Origin: Maniola hyperantus
Lineage: Eukaryota > Arthropoda > Insecta > Lepidoptera > Nymphalidae
Assembly (NCBI RefSeq): GCF_902806685.2
Contig: NC_048546.1
Coordinates: 4,402,001 to 4,466,000 of the forward strand
Reading direction: 5' to 3'
DNA length: 64,000 nt
Shown here piece by piece: positions 13,170 to 25,600 of the stretch. Each line of letters opens with the position of its first letter. The first letter of the stretch is position 1. The notes under the pieces are model-generated. The model was given only the letters and a program-made list of their open reading frames with translations, was not told the origin of the DNA and searched no databases. The position numbers and the translations under genes are program-made.

Positions 13170-13554
13170 GTAGGTACACTGTAAACCGGTTGCTCAGTCG
13201 CGAGCTTCTCACAATACCTTGTCCAGCAAATCTGGGACACAAATAGAAGGAACTTGTATTCCTGAGAAAAGAATTTCTTCGTTTAAGACATTGACTTATA
13301 TATTACTTCGTATGGGCAGGGTTATTGAACAAACAAAATGGCACCCACTCATTGGTGCTTATGCACCAATGCAACCTCAGTGACGTCTGGATTTCAAACG
13401 GGTCGTTCTTTAGTATCTAAGAGGTGGCGCTGATTTATTTGGTTTCTAAACTGTGAAAAATTTTGTTAGCTTGACTATATCTTGTCATTTATATAGATGG
13501 TTTAAGACGGTAAAACAATCAATTAAACTAAAATTATCATTTCACTTGTTTCAG

Positions 13555-14420
13555 ATGAGCAAGAAGATCTAGCTGCGGAATCGTCAGAAATCATACCAGA
13601 AACAGTGGCTCCACCACCGAGTTTACAGAGACAACTAGTGCCAGACTCGATCGCAGCCGCCGATCAAACAGACCACTCGATAGAAGTCGTTGGCGACTCG
13701 CAGAACTTCTTCCCAACGTTTGCCAACCTGTTCGAGCCTAGACAGCAAAACAACTTCAGATTGGGCTTTAGTAGCCAAGAAGCAGCGTACAGCCAACGAC
13801 CGAACTCTTACAGATCATTGCTAAATCATCCTCTATTCGGCAGTTATAAAGGATTGGAAGGTTTTGGAAAACAGGGCACCCAGGCAGCCGCTGAGCCCAT
13901 AGTAGATGCAAGCACAAGCGTTCTCGGATCTGGAAATTTCGGCATACTTAGAGGCGGCACTTTCTCTGCACGAAACGATGAAGAATCAGCGGAGTTCGAT
14001 GGATTCAATAACTATTACAATAATGGCCACGGAAGACCGTCTCTTAACGTCGGGTACATAGCAAATCCTCGACCGAACTACAACCAAGATCAATTCGCTA
14101 ATTTCCGAGATTTCGCTGACATTAATGCTCCAGCGAACCCTGCGTATTCACATTTCGTAGTGGTCTATGCTAACAAAAATGCCACTCTTGACGAAATCAG
14201 TGAAGAAACCAGAAATGTACTAACAAAGCCTAAAAATATTATTGAAACGCTAGAGCAGCTCGATACACCAAGTCCGCCGAAGAAGAAGTCCAAAGTAAAA
14301 GCAAAACTGGAAGCGACGAAACAAAAGATGCTCCACAAGAAAGAGCAGTGGAAAAAAAGCAATTCTAAATACCTTAACCAAAAACACGATCCAGAAGAAC
14401 CGTTACTAGCTTTAAGTTAA
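13555..14420 (+). CDS. Terminal coding exon of an unrecognised, probably secreted insect protein
   Basis: I do not recognise this gene. A splice acceptor (pyrimidine-rich tract ending TTTCAG at 13554) opens a frame of about 288 codons that runs to TAA at 14418-14420. The first codon is split, so one base comes from an upstream exon. The protein starts acidic (DEQEDLAAESSE), continues with a Gln/Asn/Tyr/Phe-rich middle, has a glycine-rich stretch (LGSGNFGILRGGTF), and ends with a Lys-rich, probably helical tail (PPKKKSKVKAKLEATKQK). Cysteine is absent from the exon. Composition is far from the AT-rich flanks, and the opposite strand is only a short shadow, so it is real coding sequence. A polyadenylation signal AATAAA lies at 14633-14638. 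Low complexity and lack of cysteine would suit an extracellular or matrix protein, but that is inference. Upstream exons are not certain; see the 13132 candidate. Confidence 0.8.
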
Positions 14421-14632
14421 GCCTAAGTCTAGTGGTTGTAATATAATTATGTGAAAAGACTTGCGTTGTATACGTGTCTAGCGATAAGAAATAGTAGGTA
14501 TACAATTATTGTTGTCACTTCAAAGATGTGATAAAAGGCTCACTGTCTAAATTAATTAAGCCTAGTGTGACTCGTGCTGTGAGGAATTGAAAATTATGTT
14601 CGTAGAATGACTGCTGTGTGCGAAAACTGGAA

Positions 14633-14638
14633 AATAAA
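14633..14638 (+). terminator. Polyadenylation signal of the 13555-14420 gene
   Basis: AATAAA lies 213 bases after the TAA stop, in otherwise non-coding AT-rich sequence, before the next dispersed repeat starts at about 14674. Confidence 0.6.
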
Positions 14639-15351
14639 TTAATATCCTAAGTTAAATGTTTGTTTTATTAATAAACTAGCTTATGCTCGCGACTCCGCCC
14701 GAAATCCCAGACAAAAGGAAATAATTTTTGTAATGCCTAAAATTTAACATTTTTTTTGTTTATATTATCAAAAATGTTGGGCTCGCGTTTTTGTTCTGTA
14801 TTAGTTGATGGCCGCCCGCAACTTTGCCTGCATTGACTTAGGTTCTCAAAAGTTACATAGGAACTCTTTGATTTTACGGGATAAAATATCTATGTATGTT
14901 AGCGGGATGCAAGCTTTATCTATATTATAGTACCTGTTTAAAAAGAAAGATCGTGAAAAGGTAATAGGTAGGTTAGGTAGATAAGTAGTCAAGCTTTCGC
15001 TTTTAAGCATCTTTTAAGCCTCAACAAGCATGTAAACGTACATAGCATTATAATTTAGTCAGTACCTACAGATTTTTTCGTAAATGTATCAAAAACTAGA
15101 TGATGCCCGCGACTTCAACAGAGTGGATTTAGGATTTTATCTACCTACGTCCTACACCCATGCTTTAAATCCTCTATAAAAGATTCTGAAACAGTTAGCT
15201 TATTGCCAACATTAAAACACCCAATATCTTAATAACCAGTATGCAACTGTTGATAATTAGGTATTAAAACACTCAAGTCATACTTTTATCACCGATAAAC
15301 CGACTTTCGTGTTTTAATGCCCCTCTTTATACCACAGTTGCATAAATAACT

Positions 15352-15745
15352 ATTAAGAATCCCGTGGGATCTCTTTAATTTTCCGGGATTTAGTCTAGGT
15401 CCTTCCACGGGATGTAAGCTAACTCTGTACCAAATTTCATCAAAATCGGTTAAACTGTTGGGCCGTGAAAAGCTAGCAGACAGACAGACACACTTTCGGA
15501 TTTATAATATTAGTATGGATTTCGCGCTCGCTTCGCTCGAGCTTTTATTTTATGGTGGTTGATGCCCGCAACTTCGTCCACGTGGATTTAGTTTTTTAAA
15601 AATCTCGGAGAAGTTTAATTTTCCGGGATAGCCGTTTCCGAGTGCAAACTATCTCTGAATAGTACCAAATTTTGGTTAAGAATATGGGCTTTGAAAAGGT
15701 AACAGATAGATAGCTAAACATTCGCTTTTACAATATTAGTAGGTA
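15352..15745 (+). repeat. Dispersed repeat B, two copies
   Basis: First ends CACACTTTCGGATTTATAAT; second starts GATGCCCGCAACTTCGTCCA and ends near TTTACAATATTAGTAGG. Confidence 0.65.
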
Positions 15746-16094
15746 TAGATGAGGATTTCATCTCGCTCTGCTTTTCTTATTTAAAAGGTACTTTAGTATA
15801 TAAAATTTTGTAATGGCCGAGCTCGTTTCCCTATCGCACTTCTGTTTACCTCGATTGCCATCTCAACCTGTCGCGAACTATGCTCTAGTCACTAGAGTCT
15901 AGTGCGACTGTGATGGCGCTGTTCAAGACCGACAAGGCATGGAAAATATCATTGACCTGACGGATTCAAGGCCCGTTGCCATTAAAATTTTCGCACGCAG
16001 ACTTATCTAGCAGCACAACTCGCAATCAGTGGACCACAGTTATGGATCATGGACTATAAGTTATTATTACAAGTTTAACATAACAAAATTAACA

Positions 16095-16334
16095 GCACCA
16101 TCTAGCGCTGAGTAGCTTATTGCTAACAAGTTTAGAAGACGCATTGGAAAATAATTATTATATAAAATACAAAAAGCTTTGAATACGTGCGCCATCGAGT
16201 AGTAAATAGCAAAAATATTTAAAACACGCCATCAGGGGAGTCAGTAAACACAGGGCCAAAAAATTAAATTCAAAATGAATGCGTTACCTATCTATTGATG
16301 AATAGCAAAAATATTGGCTAGCGCCATCTAGTGC
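16095..16334. promoter_or_regulatory. Cluster of CTCF-like motifs upstream of PNISR
   Basis: Three related copies of the word CCATC(T/G)AG follow one another: GCACCATCTAGCGCTG at 16095-16110, GCGCCATCGAG at 16189-16199 and GCGCCATCTAGTGC at 16321-16334. Each is followed by a diverged AGTAG/AATAGC stretch. The core GCGCCATCTAG resembles the binding motif reported for insect CTCF. The copies sit 300-530 bases before the PNISR start codon. They may instead be remnants of a diverged tandem repeat; binding is not shown. Confidence 0.35.
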
Positions 16335-16629
16335 TAAATAGCTTGTTCACAGCAACTAAACAAAAGACTAGAATCCAGATTAGCTGTCAACTTATAAATA
16401 AAATCTTGATTTTACTCTATGGTCTACACTTCATAGTCTATTACTTTAAAAAAAACGTAGTTGCAAAAAAATGTGTGGCAGGTGGCTGTGGTTCAATGAA
16501 AATTTTAATTTTTAGCAAGCATATTTTAAACAATAGTTGCCCCAATAATGTTTTTTCTAACTAAAAGCTAGTGTTAAATATAATATTCAATTAGTTATAA
16601 GTGGAACTTGTTACAAACAGTTTGCTATC

Positions 16630-19600
16630 ATGTTCTCCGGGAAGGATGCCGCAAACTCTTCATATCCTACGCAGTGGGCTCTAAATCCCACTGCGTATCA
16701 GAATGTGGATTCGAGTCAGGTGGACTGGGCTGCATTAGCGCAACAATGGATCGCTATGAAGGAGGCTGCGGCCATAGTAGCCCCGCCGCCTCCGAAGCCC
16801 GAAGAAGAAGGCGAAGCACCGATGGAGGTTGAAAACCCAGAGACCAATTGTGAGTCGCCGAGTACCGGCAACTCTGAGTGGAACGCCTCTTCTAACTCAT
16901 GGGGTACTGGTACCTGGAATCAATGGGGTAAGGAACTAAATGTTCAACCTCTATAACCTATACAAGTACATTATCAAAAAAGGCGAACAAAGTATGATAT
17001 GGAATTGAAGACTTTCTTATCGATTTTGCATAAAATAGATTGCTTTACTGTGTATGAAATGGTATTTCAATTGTCTTCTATGGTCTTGCATTGGTGTAAA
17101 ACCCATTAACCTTGATATCTAAATATCTTTATCTGCAACACAATAAGCTATGAAACAGGTTTTGGTATCAGAGGTTTATTTCACTATTATTTTTACTTGT
17201 CTTATGAAATGATATACCTATTTTATTAGAATGTTTCAGGTGCTACAAATGTGATATGTAGAAGTCCTTACTAGATGTCCAGCTGTGGATGTCTGTCGTT
17301 TAATAATGATGATGGTTAGATTTTATATGTCAACAAACAAGACAAACATTAACTAAATCAAACTCTATAATGCAAATAACACCAAGAATCTATATAAAAC
17401 GAAAAAGTGACTGACTGACTGGCTGAAGTTTGGCATGCAGATAGCTATTATATGACGTAGACATCTGCTTAGAAAGGATTTTTGAAAATTTAACCCCTAA
17501 AAGGTTCAAAATATTGGTCCGAAATTTGTGTAGTCGCCAGCATAAGCTAGTGTTCTATAAAATAGTAATAACCGCCACTCTTTTTAATAGTTTTTAAGGA
17601 AATATATTACTTGCCCCTTCTTCTTCTTTGGGGCTTTACAGGTCCTTGCTATCCCTGAATCACTGCGACCGTCTCCGATCTATTGTGTTTGAACTTGCCC
17701 CTTGAATGGTGATATAATTTTTTCACGGAGGGAATACTAGATGCAAGCTAATTCAATGGGACAATTAGTAGTGGAAGGATGTTAGAAATTTTCTTTTTCT
17801 ACATTTACAATTCATCCTCTTATTCAGGAGGTGGGACACCTCTCACTTTTCAGAGTTCTGCACATTTTAAGCAATTAAATATCACTTGCTTTAGCAGTAA
17901 AAGAAAACATCTCAAGGAAACCTCCATGCCTGAGAGTTCTTCATAATGTTCTGTGTGTATAGTCTGTCAATCTGCACTTGACCAGCGTGGCCTAGACCCA
18001 TCACATTCTGAGAAAAGACCTGTGCCCAGTAGTGTGCTGGTGATGCGTTAATAATAACATTTATTTATTTAAAAATAAATATTTATAGTTTCCAATAAAG
18101 GTGTGATCATAAACTCGAAACTTGAGTTTTTCTGTACACCAATGCTGTCAATATTAGTCATGTATTGATGATGGTGATCACCGGTTGATCATGATCATAT
18201 ATCATCATAATAAATTAGGTACCAATATCTTGTCTGTGTAGGTATGACACTGCTATAAATTATAATCCCTAGTCTAATACAATAAGACATGCTTAAATGG
18301 CATAGTATTTGCAACTCATACTTGACTTTTGGACGCGGAAGGTGTCCAGTTTTCTTCCCGTATAAAATGAACGGAGTTCAATTGCCCAGACAAACTAATG
18401 TAAAGGACTTGGGAGTAATATTTGACCATAAACTGACATTCCATGACCATATATCTACACTCGCCTCCGAATCATTCCAGCGGTTGGGGTTTGTTTTGCG
18501 TAATACTCGAGGTTTCAATATTGTTACACGATAAAACTACTATTTGACGCTTTGGTTCGTGCCAAGCTAGAAACCAGCGCTTGTATTTGGAATCCATATG
18601 AAAGCACTTACACCTCGCTACTTGAAAAGGTTCAAAAAGCCTTTCTAAGGTATTTATATAAAAAATTGCATGGGTATTACCCATTTATGTATCCCACAAA
18701 ATTTCTCCAAGGGCGCTTGGATTTCCACTCGCTCAAAACCCGAAGAGACTGCATTTTTTGCAAGATTTGCAAGATTCTTAGGGGTGTGATCGACTGCTCT
18801 GAACTACACAAGCTCTGCTGCGTTTATGCACCATCTAATTACAGCTATTTCCACCACCGCGCCAAATTTTTCGTAAGTCCGTTTAGTCGCACGGTAGCGC
18901 GCTCCAGGTCACCCATACCGCGCACTTTGGCTGCGCTCAACGCGCTGCTGAAGGAGTCCCCTCGCTGTGACATATTTGCTGACAAATGGGCTGACCTCAT
19001 GGGTCAGATCTTGCACTTTTGTGAAAATTTATAATTTTCCTTTTTAAAATTTATAATTTTAACAATTTTTGTAAGTATGTTTATGTTAGTTTGTACTCGT
19101 AGTTTAATTAGTGTAATTGGCTTTATGGCCGTTCTAATTAAATAATAAATAAATAAATAATAATAATAATAATTGATAGTTTTCTTTTATTAGGTATGGT
19201 GCATTTTATTGAATTTACACTTTACAAATTTCAGGCTGGGGTTGGCCCAACAGTGGACCAGGAGACTCTAAGATGACTGGTGATCCATCAATGAGCATGC
19301 CTCCAATGATGGATGGATTTTCCTCGGACAACTCTGCTCCTATGCCTGGGTAAGTTATAAATTACCAATTTAATTGAAATAAAGTCAGTCTATATATAAC
19401 AGTTGTTTAGTTGGGGTGCAGGGAAAAGTATGTACAGCATATAGATTACTCTGGGAACCCACTGTAAGTACTAGAAATGCTATCATTATTGGTATGCCTC
19501 AGCAATGAGGTATAGAAAATAGGGTTTTGAGCAAAAATTACTGAAGATGAAGAGAAAGTACTGAAGTACTAATATTATAAATGCGAAAGTGTGTCTATCT

Positions 19601-22600
19601 TTCTGTTTGCTAGTTTTACAACAGTTTAACCGATTTCGATGAAATTTAGTACATCCTGGGCTAGGTCATAGAGCAAGATGCCTGCGACTTCGTTCGCGTG
19701 GATTTAGGTTTTTAAAAATCCTGTGGGAACTCTTTGATTTTCTCGGGATAAAAACAGCCTATGTCGGTCTCCAGGTCTTTAACTGTACCCATGCAAAAAA
19801 TCACGTTGTTCCGTTGCGACGTGATTGAAGGACAAAGCAACAGACAAACACACTTTCACATTTATAATATGGGTATGGATTTAATGTCATCATCGTCGCC
19901 TGCCCTCTAGCATGAGAAGAATTAGGCCATAGTCCCCCACACTAGCCAAGTGTGGGTTAAAAGTATTATATTTAGTGCCATCCTTTTATTTATTTATACT
20001 GAAATCTTCCAGATACTCGACAGGCTCCACGCCCGCGCCCACGTTCCAGCACGGCTATTGGACGGCGCCGCAAGCCGAGCAGAGCAGCCGCGGCAGCAGC
20101 AGGAGTCGCGACCGCCGCTCCAAGAGCAAGAACAGAGAGAGCAAGTCCAGCAGAAGTAGACCACCAAGGTACTTACAGACTTTTTGAGGGTACCTCCTGA
20201 GTCCTGAACAAGAAAAGGGATTCGAAAAAATTGGCTCACACCTTTGAGTGAGTCACTCGAAGCTGATATTTTAAATTCATTATGAGGTTTCTTAGATAGT
20301 TTTTAAAATAACTACCGTTTATGAAATAATAAACGTCAAAGTTGTTAGCATAGCTAAGGTACCCTACTTACCCAGTTTTTCATATTTGTTGTCAGAGAAA
20401 AGCCCCCCATGATCCCTCCGCCAGTGATACAGCCGGTGGTGGTGCCCGCGCCCGCCGCCACGCCCACCATCGACGCGGCCAAGCGACGACAACTGCCCGC
20501 CTGGATAAGAGAAGGTTAACATATATTCTAGTCTTCATTTTATCTATATGTCTAGTACTTGTATGGTCTTGAGAGTTGAGACTTATTGTGGCAGTATACT
20601 ATCAATGACTACAATTTGCGGAGTTATTGTAATGATACATGCCGCTGGGTTCGGTAATTTTTATTGTAGTCATGGTGTACGTATTAACCACATCTGGGTG
20701 CGTTTGGAAGCCCATAGCTTTAGTTTTAAGTATACGTAATTACTAATTAATTATCAGCACTACATCATAGTATTGCAAATTCAGCAATTAGACAGTCAGA
20801 AAGTGTACAATAGTACCCAATTCGAATAAATGAATTGACTTTGACATAATATGCCAAAATGTAGTCGGCCGATGGCCAAACCAGGTGCGTCTGCCGCCGA
20901 GATTGGTTACCGCACAAATGCGTTGACAACGGACTTTCAATGACTGCAGTCTGTAAGTCCTTTTAAGAGCAGGAAAAAACTAGGAGAGAAGAATTATAAG
21001 AATACAATAATAGAGCGGATACCGCGCGCTTGATGCATTGTATAAGAAAAGCGCTAATCTCAATAATATGTTCACCTTTATTTAGGTCTAGAAAAAATGG
21101 AACGCGAGAAACAAAAGGCGATAGAGCGGGAAGAGGAGCTGAGGGCGCGAGAGCTCGCGGAGCAGGAGAAGAAGAGACTGGAGGAAGAGCAGCTTGCGCG
21201 GCTCAAAGCGGCGGCCGGCGGCGAGCCTGCCGTGCCGGCGAAGAGCAAATTTGTATGTCAAGAGCAAATTTTTATGATTCGTACTAAACTATTGTATCTA
21301 AACTGAACTTTTCGATCGAATATTCCGACATATCGCGATTAAATATGACGACATATCGCAATCGAATAATATGAATAAAATGACGACATAACGCAGTTGA
21401 ATATGACATCGTATCGCAATCGAATACGACATATCGTAATAGCATAAGCGACGTATATCTCAATCGAATATGACGACATTTCGCAATCAAATATAACGAA
21501 AATGGCTGTAATATTCAATTTAGGATTTCATTACGTACTCTTTGTTCCAGGAGTCAGAGTCTTCGGATTCGGAGCTGGAGGACGCAGCAGCGGAGGAGCC
21601 GGTGGTGCCCCCCGCGCCCATCATCAGTGAGGAACCAGCGGAGGAGCCTGAGCCCGCGCCGCTCGGGAACAAAACCAGGGAGGAGATCATGCAGGAAGTG
21701 GTGCGTATAGTGGAGTAGCTTGTAACGTTAGAGATGCCGCGGAGAAACCGGTGCTAGCATCAGTGAGGAGCCTGAATCCTCGTCGATCGGGATCAAGACC
21801 AGAGAAGAGATCATGCAGGTAGTGGTGCGTATAGTGTAATCTCCAACGTTGGGGACGCCTCGAAGAATCGGGTGGCTCCCCTCGCGCCCACCATCAGTGA
21901 GCTCTTAATCGAACATAAATTAATAATATGATAGGTATTTCCATTTATCCGTTTTTACATTTACAGGCCGGTAACTTAGTCCCGTGGCCCGAGAAAAATA
22001 CCTACGGCGGCACTGCTCTTTGAGGGCCCCGCGTAAATCTTATCTTATAAAAGAGAGTATTATTCCTTTTATTATATAAAAGGAATAATACTTTACGCGT
22101 TAGAAAGAGAGGCGTTCGTTAATTTTTAGGCAGAGTGAATTGCACTTTATTACGTCGAAACCAAAGTCGCTATTTATTTAAACGTTGAAGTGAGCCTTTA
22201 GAACTTGTTAAGGTACTTTTAAGTTTTCTGGATAGAGGTAAGAGGTTCCCCTTGTTCCGCAGATGCTAGCCGTCCGTCGCTCGCTGACGGAAATCCTGCT
22301 GGAAGTGACGGACGGCGAGGTGCGCGCCGTGAGCCAGGAGGAACTCACGCGGTATATCGCCGCTCAAGGTACTACTAGCCTGGCCAGCCCGGGACAGGCC
22401 TCAGACTTACTTAGTGCACTAGTGGTGACGTGTAACGTGTATGTGATATGTATAATGACCCAGTCTTCTTTCAGATGTCGAGCAAATACATGTAGTGTGT
22501 TATTAATGTTGGTTTTATTTATATGGTAAAAGCGTCGCGACTCAACGCTATGAAGGCGAGCAAGTCCAAGGCTCTCGCGTCCATCGCCTCCGGGCTCGGT

Positions 22601-25600
22601 GAGTGCTCCGTTGACTTACACTACGCAAGTATCTCGCACACTCGGTAATGTCACGTCTTTGAAGAAGAATCGTCATTGGAGCGATGTCTTCTATAGCATC
22701 GCGCGCGCTCGGCCGTCGAGAAGAAAACCGAGAAAAAGTCATCGTCACTAACATCCCCTTTATTCACGCCACACATACACAGCTTAGCTCACGCAAGGTC
22801 TATGCGCGCTTGCTGCATTCTGCGTGGTGCGGTGCGGGCATCTTGATTTGACTCTCATTAGTATAAAATATTAATAGTGAACATTCTGAAACATACACAC
22901 ATCCTTCACATATCTCATAAAAAATATCATCAAACAAATAAACAATACTCAGGCCGAAATGCTTACATTTATGGCACGATTAAAACGAGACAGATTAATG
23001 TGTGACATAAATTGGTCACGTCTGAGCGACGTAGCTCTAAAGGCTTGAAAATGGCATGCAATCCCGTAGGAACCATTTATCATACATCTTGTGTAACTGT
23101 GGTATGAGTAGATACCTATAGTGAGCGACAGGTCAAGATAGCAATCGGGGTGGGGACGCCCTGCACACTCGCAATACCCCCCGCGCACGGGCCGCGCTAA
23201 TGGGCAGATTACACCTACCGAGTAATTTCGCCGCAATTTCCCAGCCACAGCACTGTCTCGGCCGAGTGACATTTTACTGTCTCGCTTCACTACTCGGTAG
23301 GTGTAATCGTACCATAAGTGTTTATACCAACCGAGTACTCGGCCGAGGACACTGACTCGCCACTGTACTCGTAGGTGTAATCTGCCCATTACCCGCCGTG
23401 GGTGACGTTTTTTTTTTTTTTTATAACAAGCGTAGGTACACCAAATATTTACATTATTTTTTTCTCGCCAAACTGGTGAGCCAGTTTGTTAGCGAGCTCG
23501 ATACGTGCGGGTATGTGGGGCGTCCTCCCGCCTCATACCCCGATTGCCATCTCGAGTCTCGACCTGTCGCATACTATTAAAATTTACCTCTGTTAAAAAA
23601 AGTTGCCGACATATCAAAAAATCATTGAATATGAGAATTTTACAAAAATTAAACGAGTGTGCCAGATACTTAAATCGTGTATATGGTGGTTTTACAATGT
23701 TTCCACATAAAAGTTCGGAGCTGTGATGCTCCATAAAACGATTGATGTGTTGCAAATTGTCTCGACATTTTGAAAGAGACTTCGTGGAAATTTTACTTTC
23801 GCCATTAAATTACTTGAATTTACTTTTATTGAAGTAATTTTATGTAGGTAAGATTACCAACAACTTTCGTCGAATATAAAAAACTGTCTTACGAAGTTTC
23901 AAAGATAAAAATGCGAGATACTAGTTGCAGCATTGAAAATATTGTATCTTGTTACTGAATTTGCTATTTAATTTTAAACCACCATGTACATTTCCTCTGT
24001 GCCTTTTCAGCTTAACGCCATCAATATTGTTTTAGTATTGAACAAATTGGCTAAAATGGAAAACAATTTTGGTAAGACTCTTTATTACAGGTTTCATTTA
24101 ATAAATAATGAATTAAACGAATTGTCACAGATAATTTAATATTTTATACCCCAGATTTTACAAAACTGGCTACTATTAAATATAATTTTATTAAGTTACC
24201 TTGATTCAATGAAAATAACTATTAAATTCAAATAAATATTATACAGGTCAAATGTTCCTAAGATAGTATAATAAAAGCATAAAATCCATATAACTAACTA
24301 AACTAATGTGAAAAAGGTAATTCTTTAATCGCAATGATGAATGGATATCGGGTCAGTGAATTTATATAATTTATAGATGAACAAGTAAAATCCATATAAA
24401 AACGAAAAAGGTAATAATATATATTGGCAATGCATCTACGTGTTTACGGGGTGAATGTTGACGGTTATGGTGTGCGCAGGGCTGGGCGCGTACGAGAGCA
24501 GCGACGACAGCGACGACGAGCCCAACGACCTCAGCGACCAGCAGCTACAGGTAACATCACCACCAACACCACTCCACCATACTCTATCCACGGACAACTT
24601 AGTATAGGGTTACGTAATCCAATACAAATCATAGTTTTGTTTGTGATTGGTTGGTGACTCAAGTCTCAAAATGGTTAACACCCACCGAGTTTTTATGTCT
24701 CTGTCATTTGTATGGGATTACGTAATAGAGAGGCCTATATCTACTAACTTTTCTCCATGAATAGAAGTCATCACCATCATTAACTTCTCGCCGGCCTCCA
24801 CAACGGGTCTCCTCTGAGAATGAGAGTTTAGAGGTTCAGACCATCCGCACGCTAGCCAAGCGCAGATTATTGGTATACTTCATACACGAGAAGATTATAG
24901 AGAACTCATAGGCATGCAGTTTTTCTCACGATGTTTTCCTTCTCAGTTCAAGCAAGTGATATATAGAGTTTTATTTTATTTTTCACAGAATCGCCCACAG
25001 AATTACACACTTAAATTGCATATGTTTTTGAGTTTTATAGGTCACACACCTTTGAGGACATTATAGAGATTCTCAGGCATGCATGTCGCCTCACGATGTT
25101 TTTCTTCACCGTTGAGGCAAATGATATTATTTAATTACTTAAAAGGCACATAACTCCTAAAAGTTAGAGGTGCAAACCCGGGATTGGACTGTGAAGACTC
25201 TGAATAGGTGGCTGACATCTAAACCACTATGGCTTTACGTCGCGTGGTCCATATATTAACGGAAATGAAAGGAGTACAACAGTTGTAACTTAACTAGCTT
25301 TGCTTTTTAACCGACTTCAAAAAAAGGAGGAGGTTCTCAATTCGTCGGAATCTTTTTTTTTACGTATGTTCCCGATTACTCGAAGACGCCTGGACCGATT
25401 TTGAAAATTCTTTTTTTGTTTGAAAGGGTATACTTCAAAGTTGGTCCCATTTAAATTTGGTGCAGATCTGATGAACATCTTCGAAGATAGATACTGGAAC
25501 TCCTCAACGGATAAGAGTAAATTGCTCGCGATCAGTGTAATAGCTTAGTAAACAGTAGATTTTTAACCAGTCATAGCATAATTCCATGGGACCCAATGAC

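Noticed and set aside
22949..23389. 146-codon reverse ORF in PNISR intron 8
   Set aside because: It spans a MITE and part of another repeat, has no domain and is explained by GC-rich repeat sequence.
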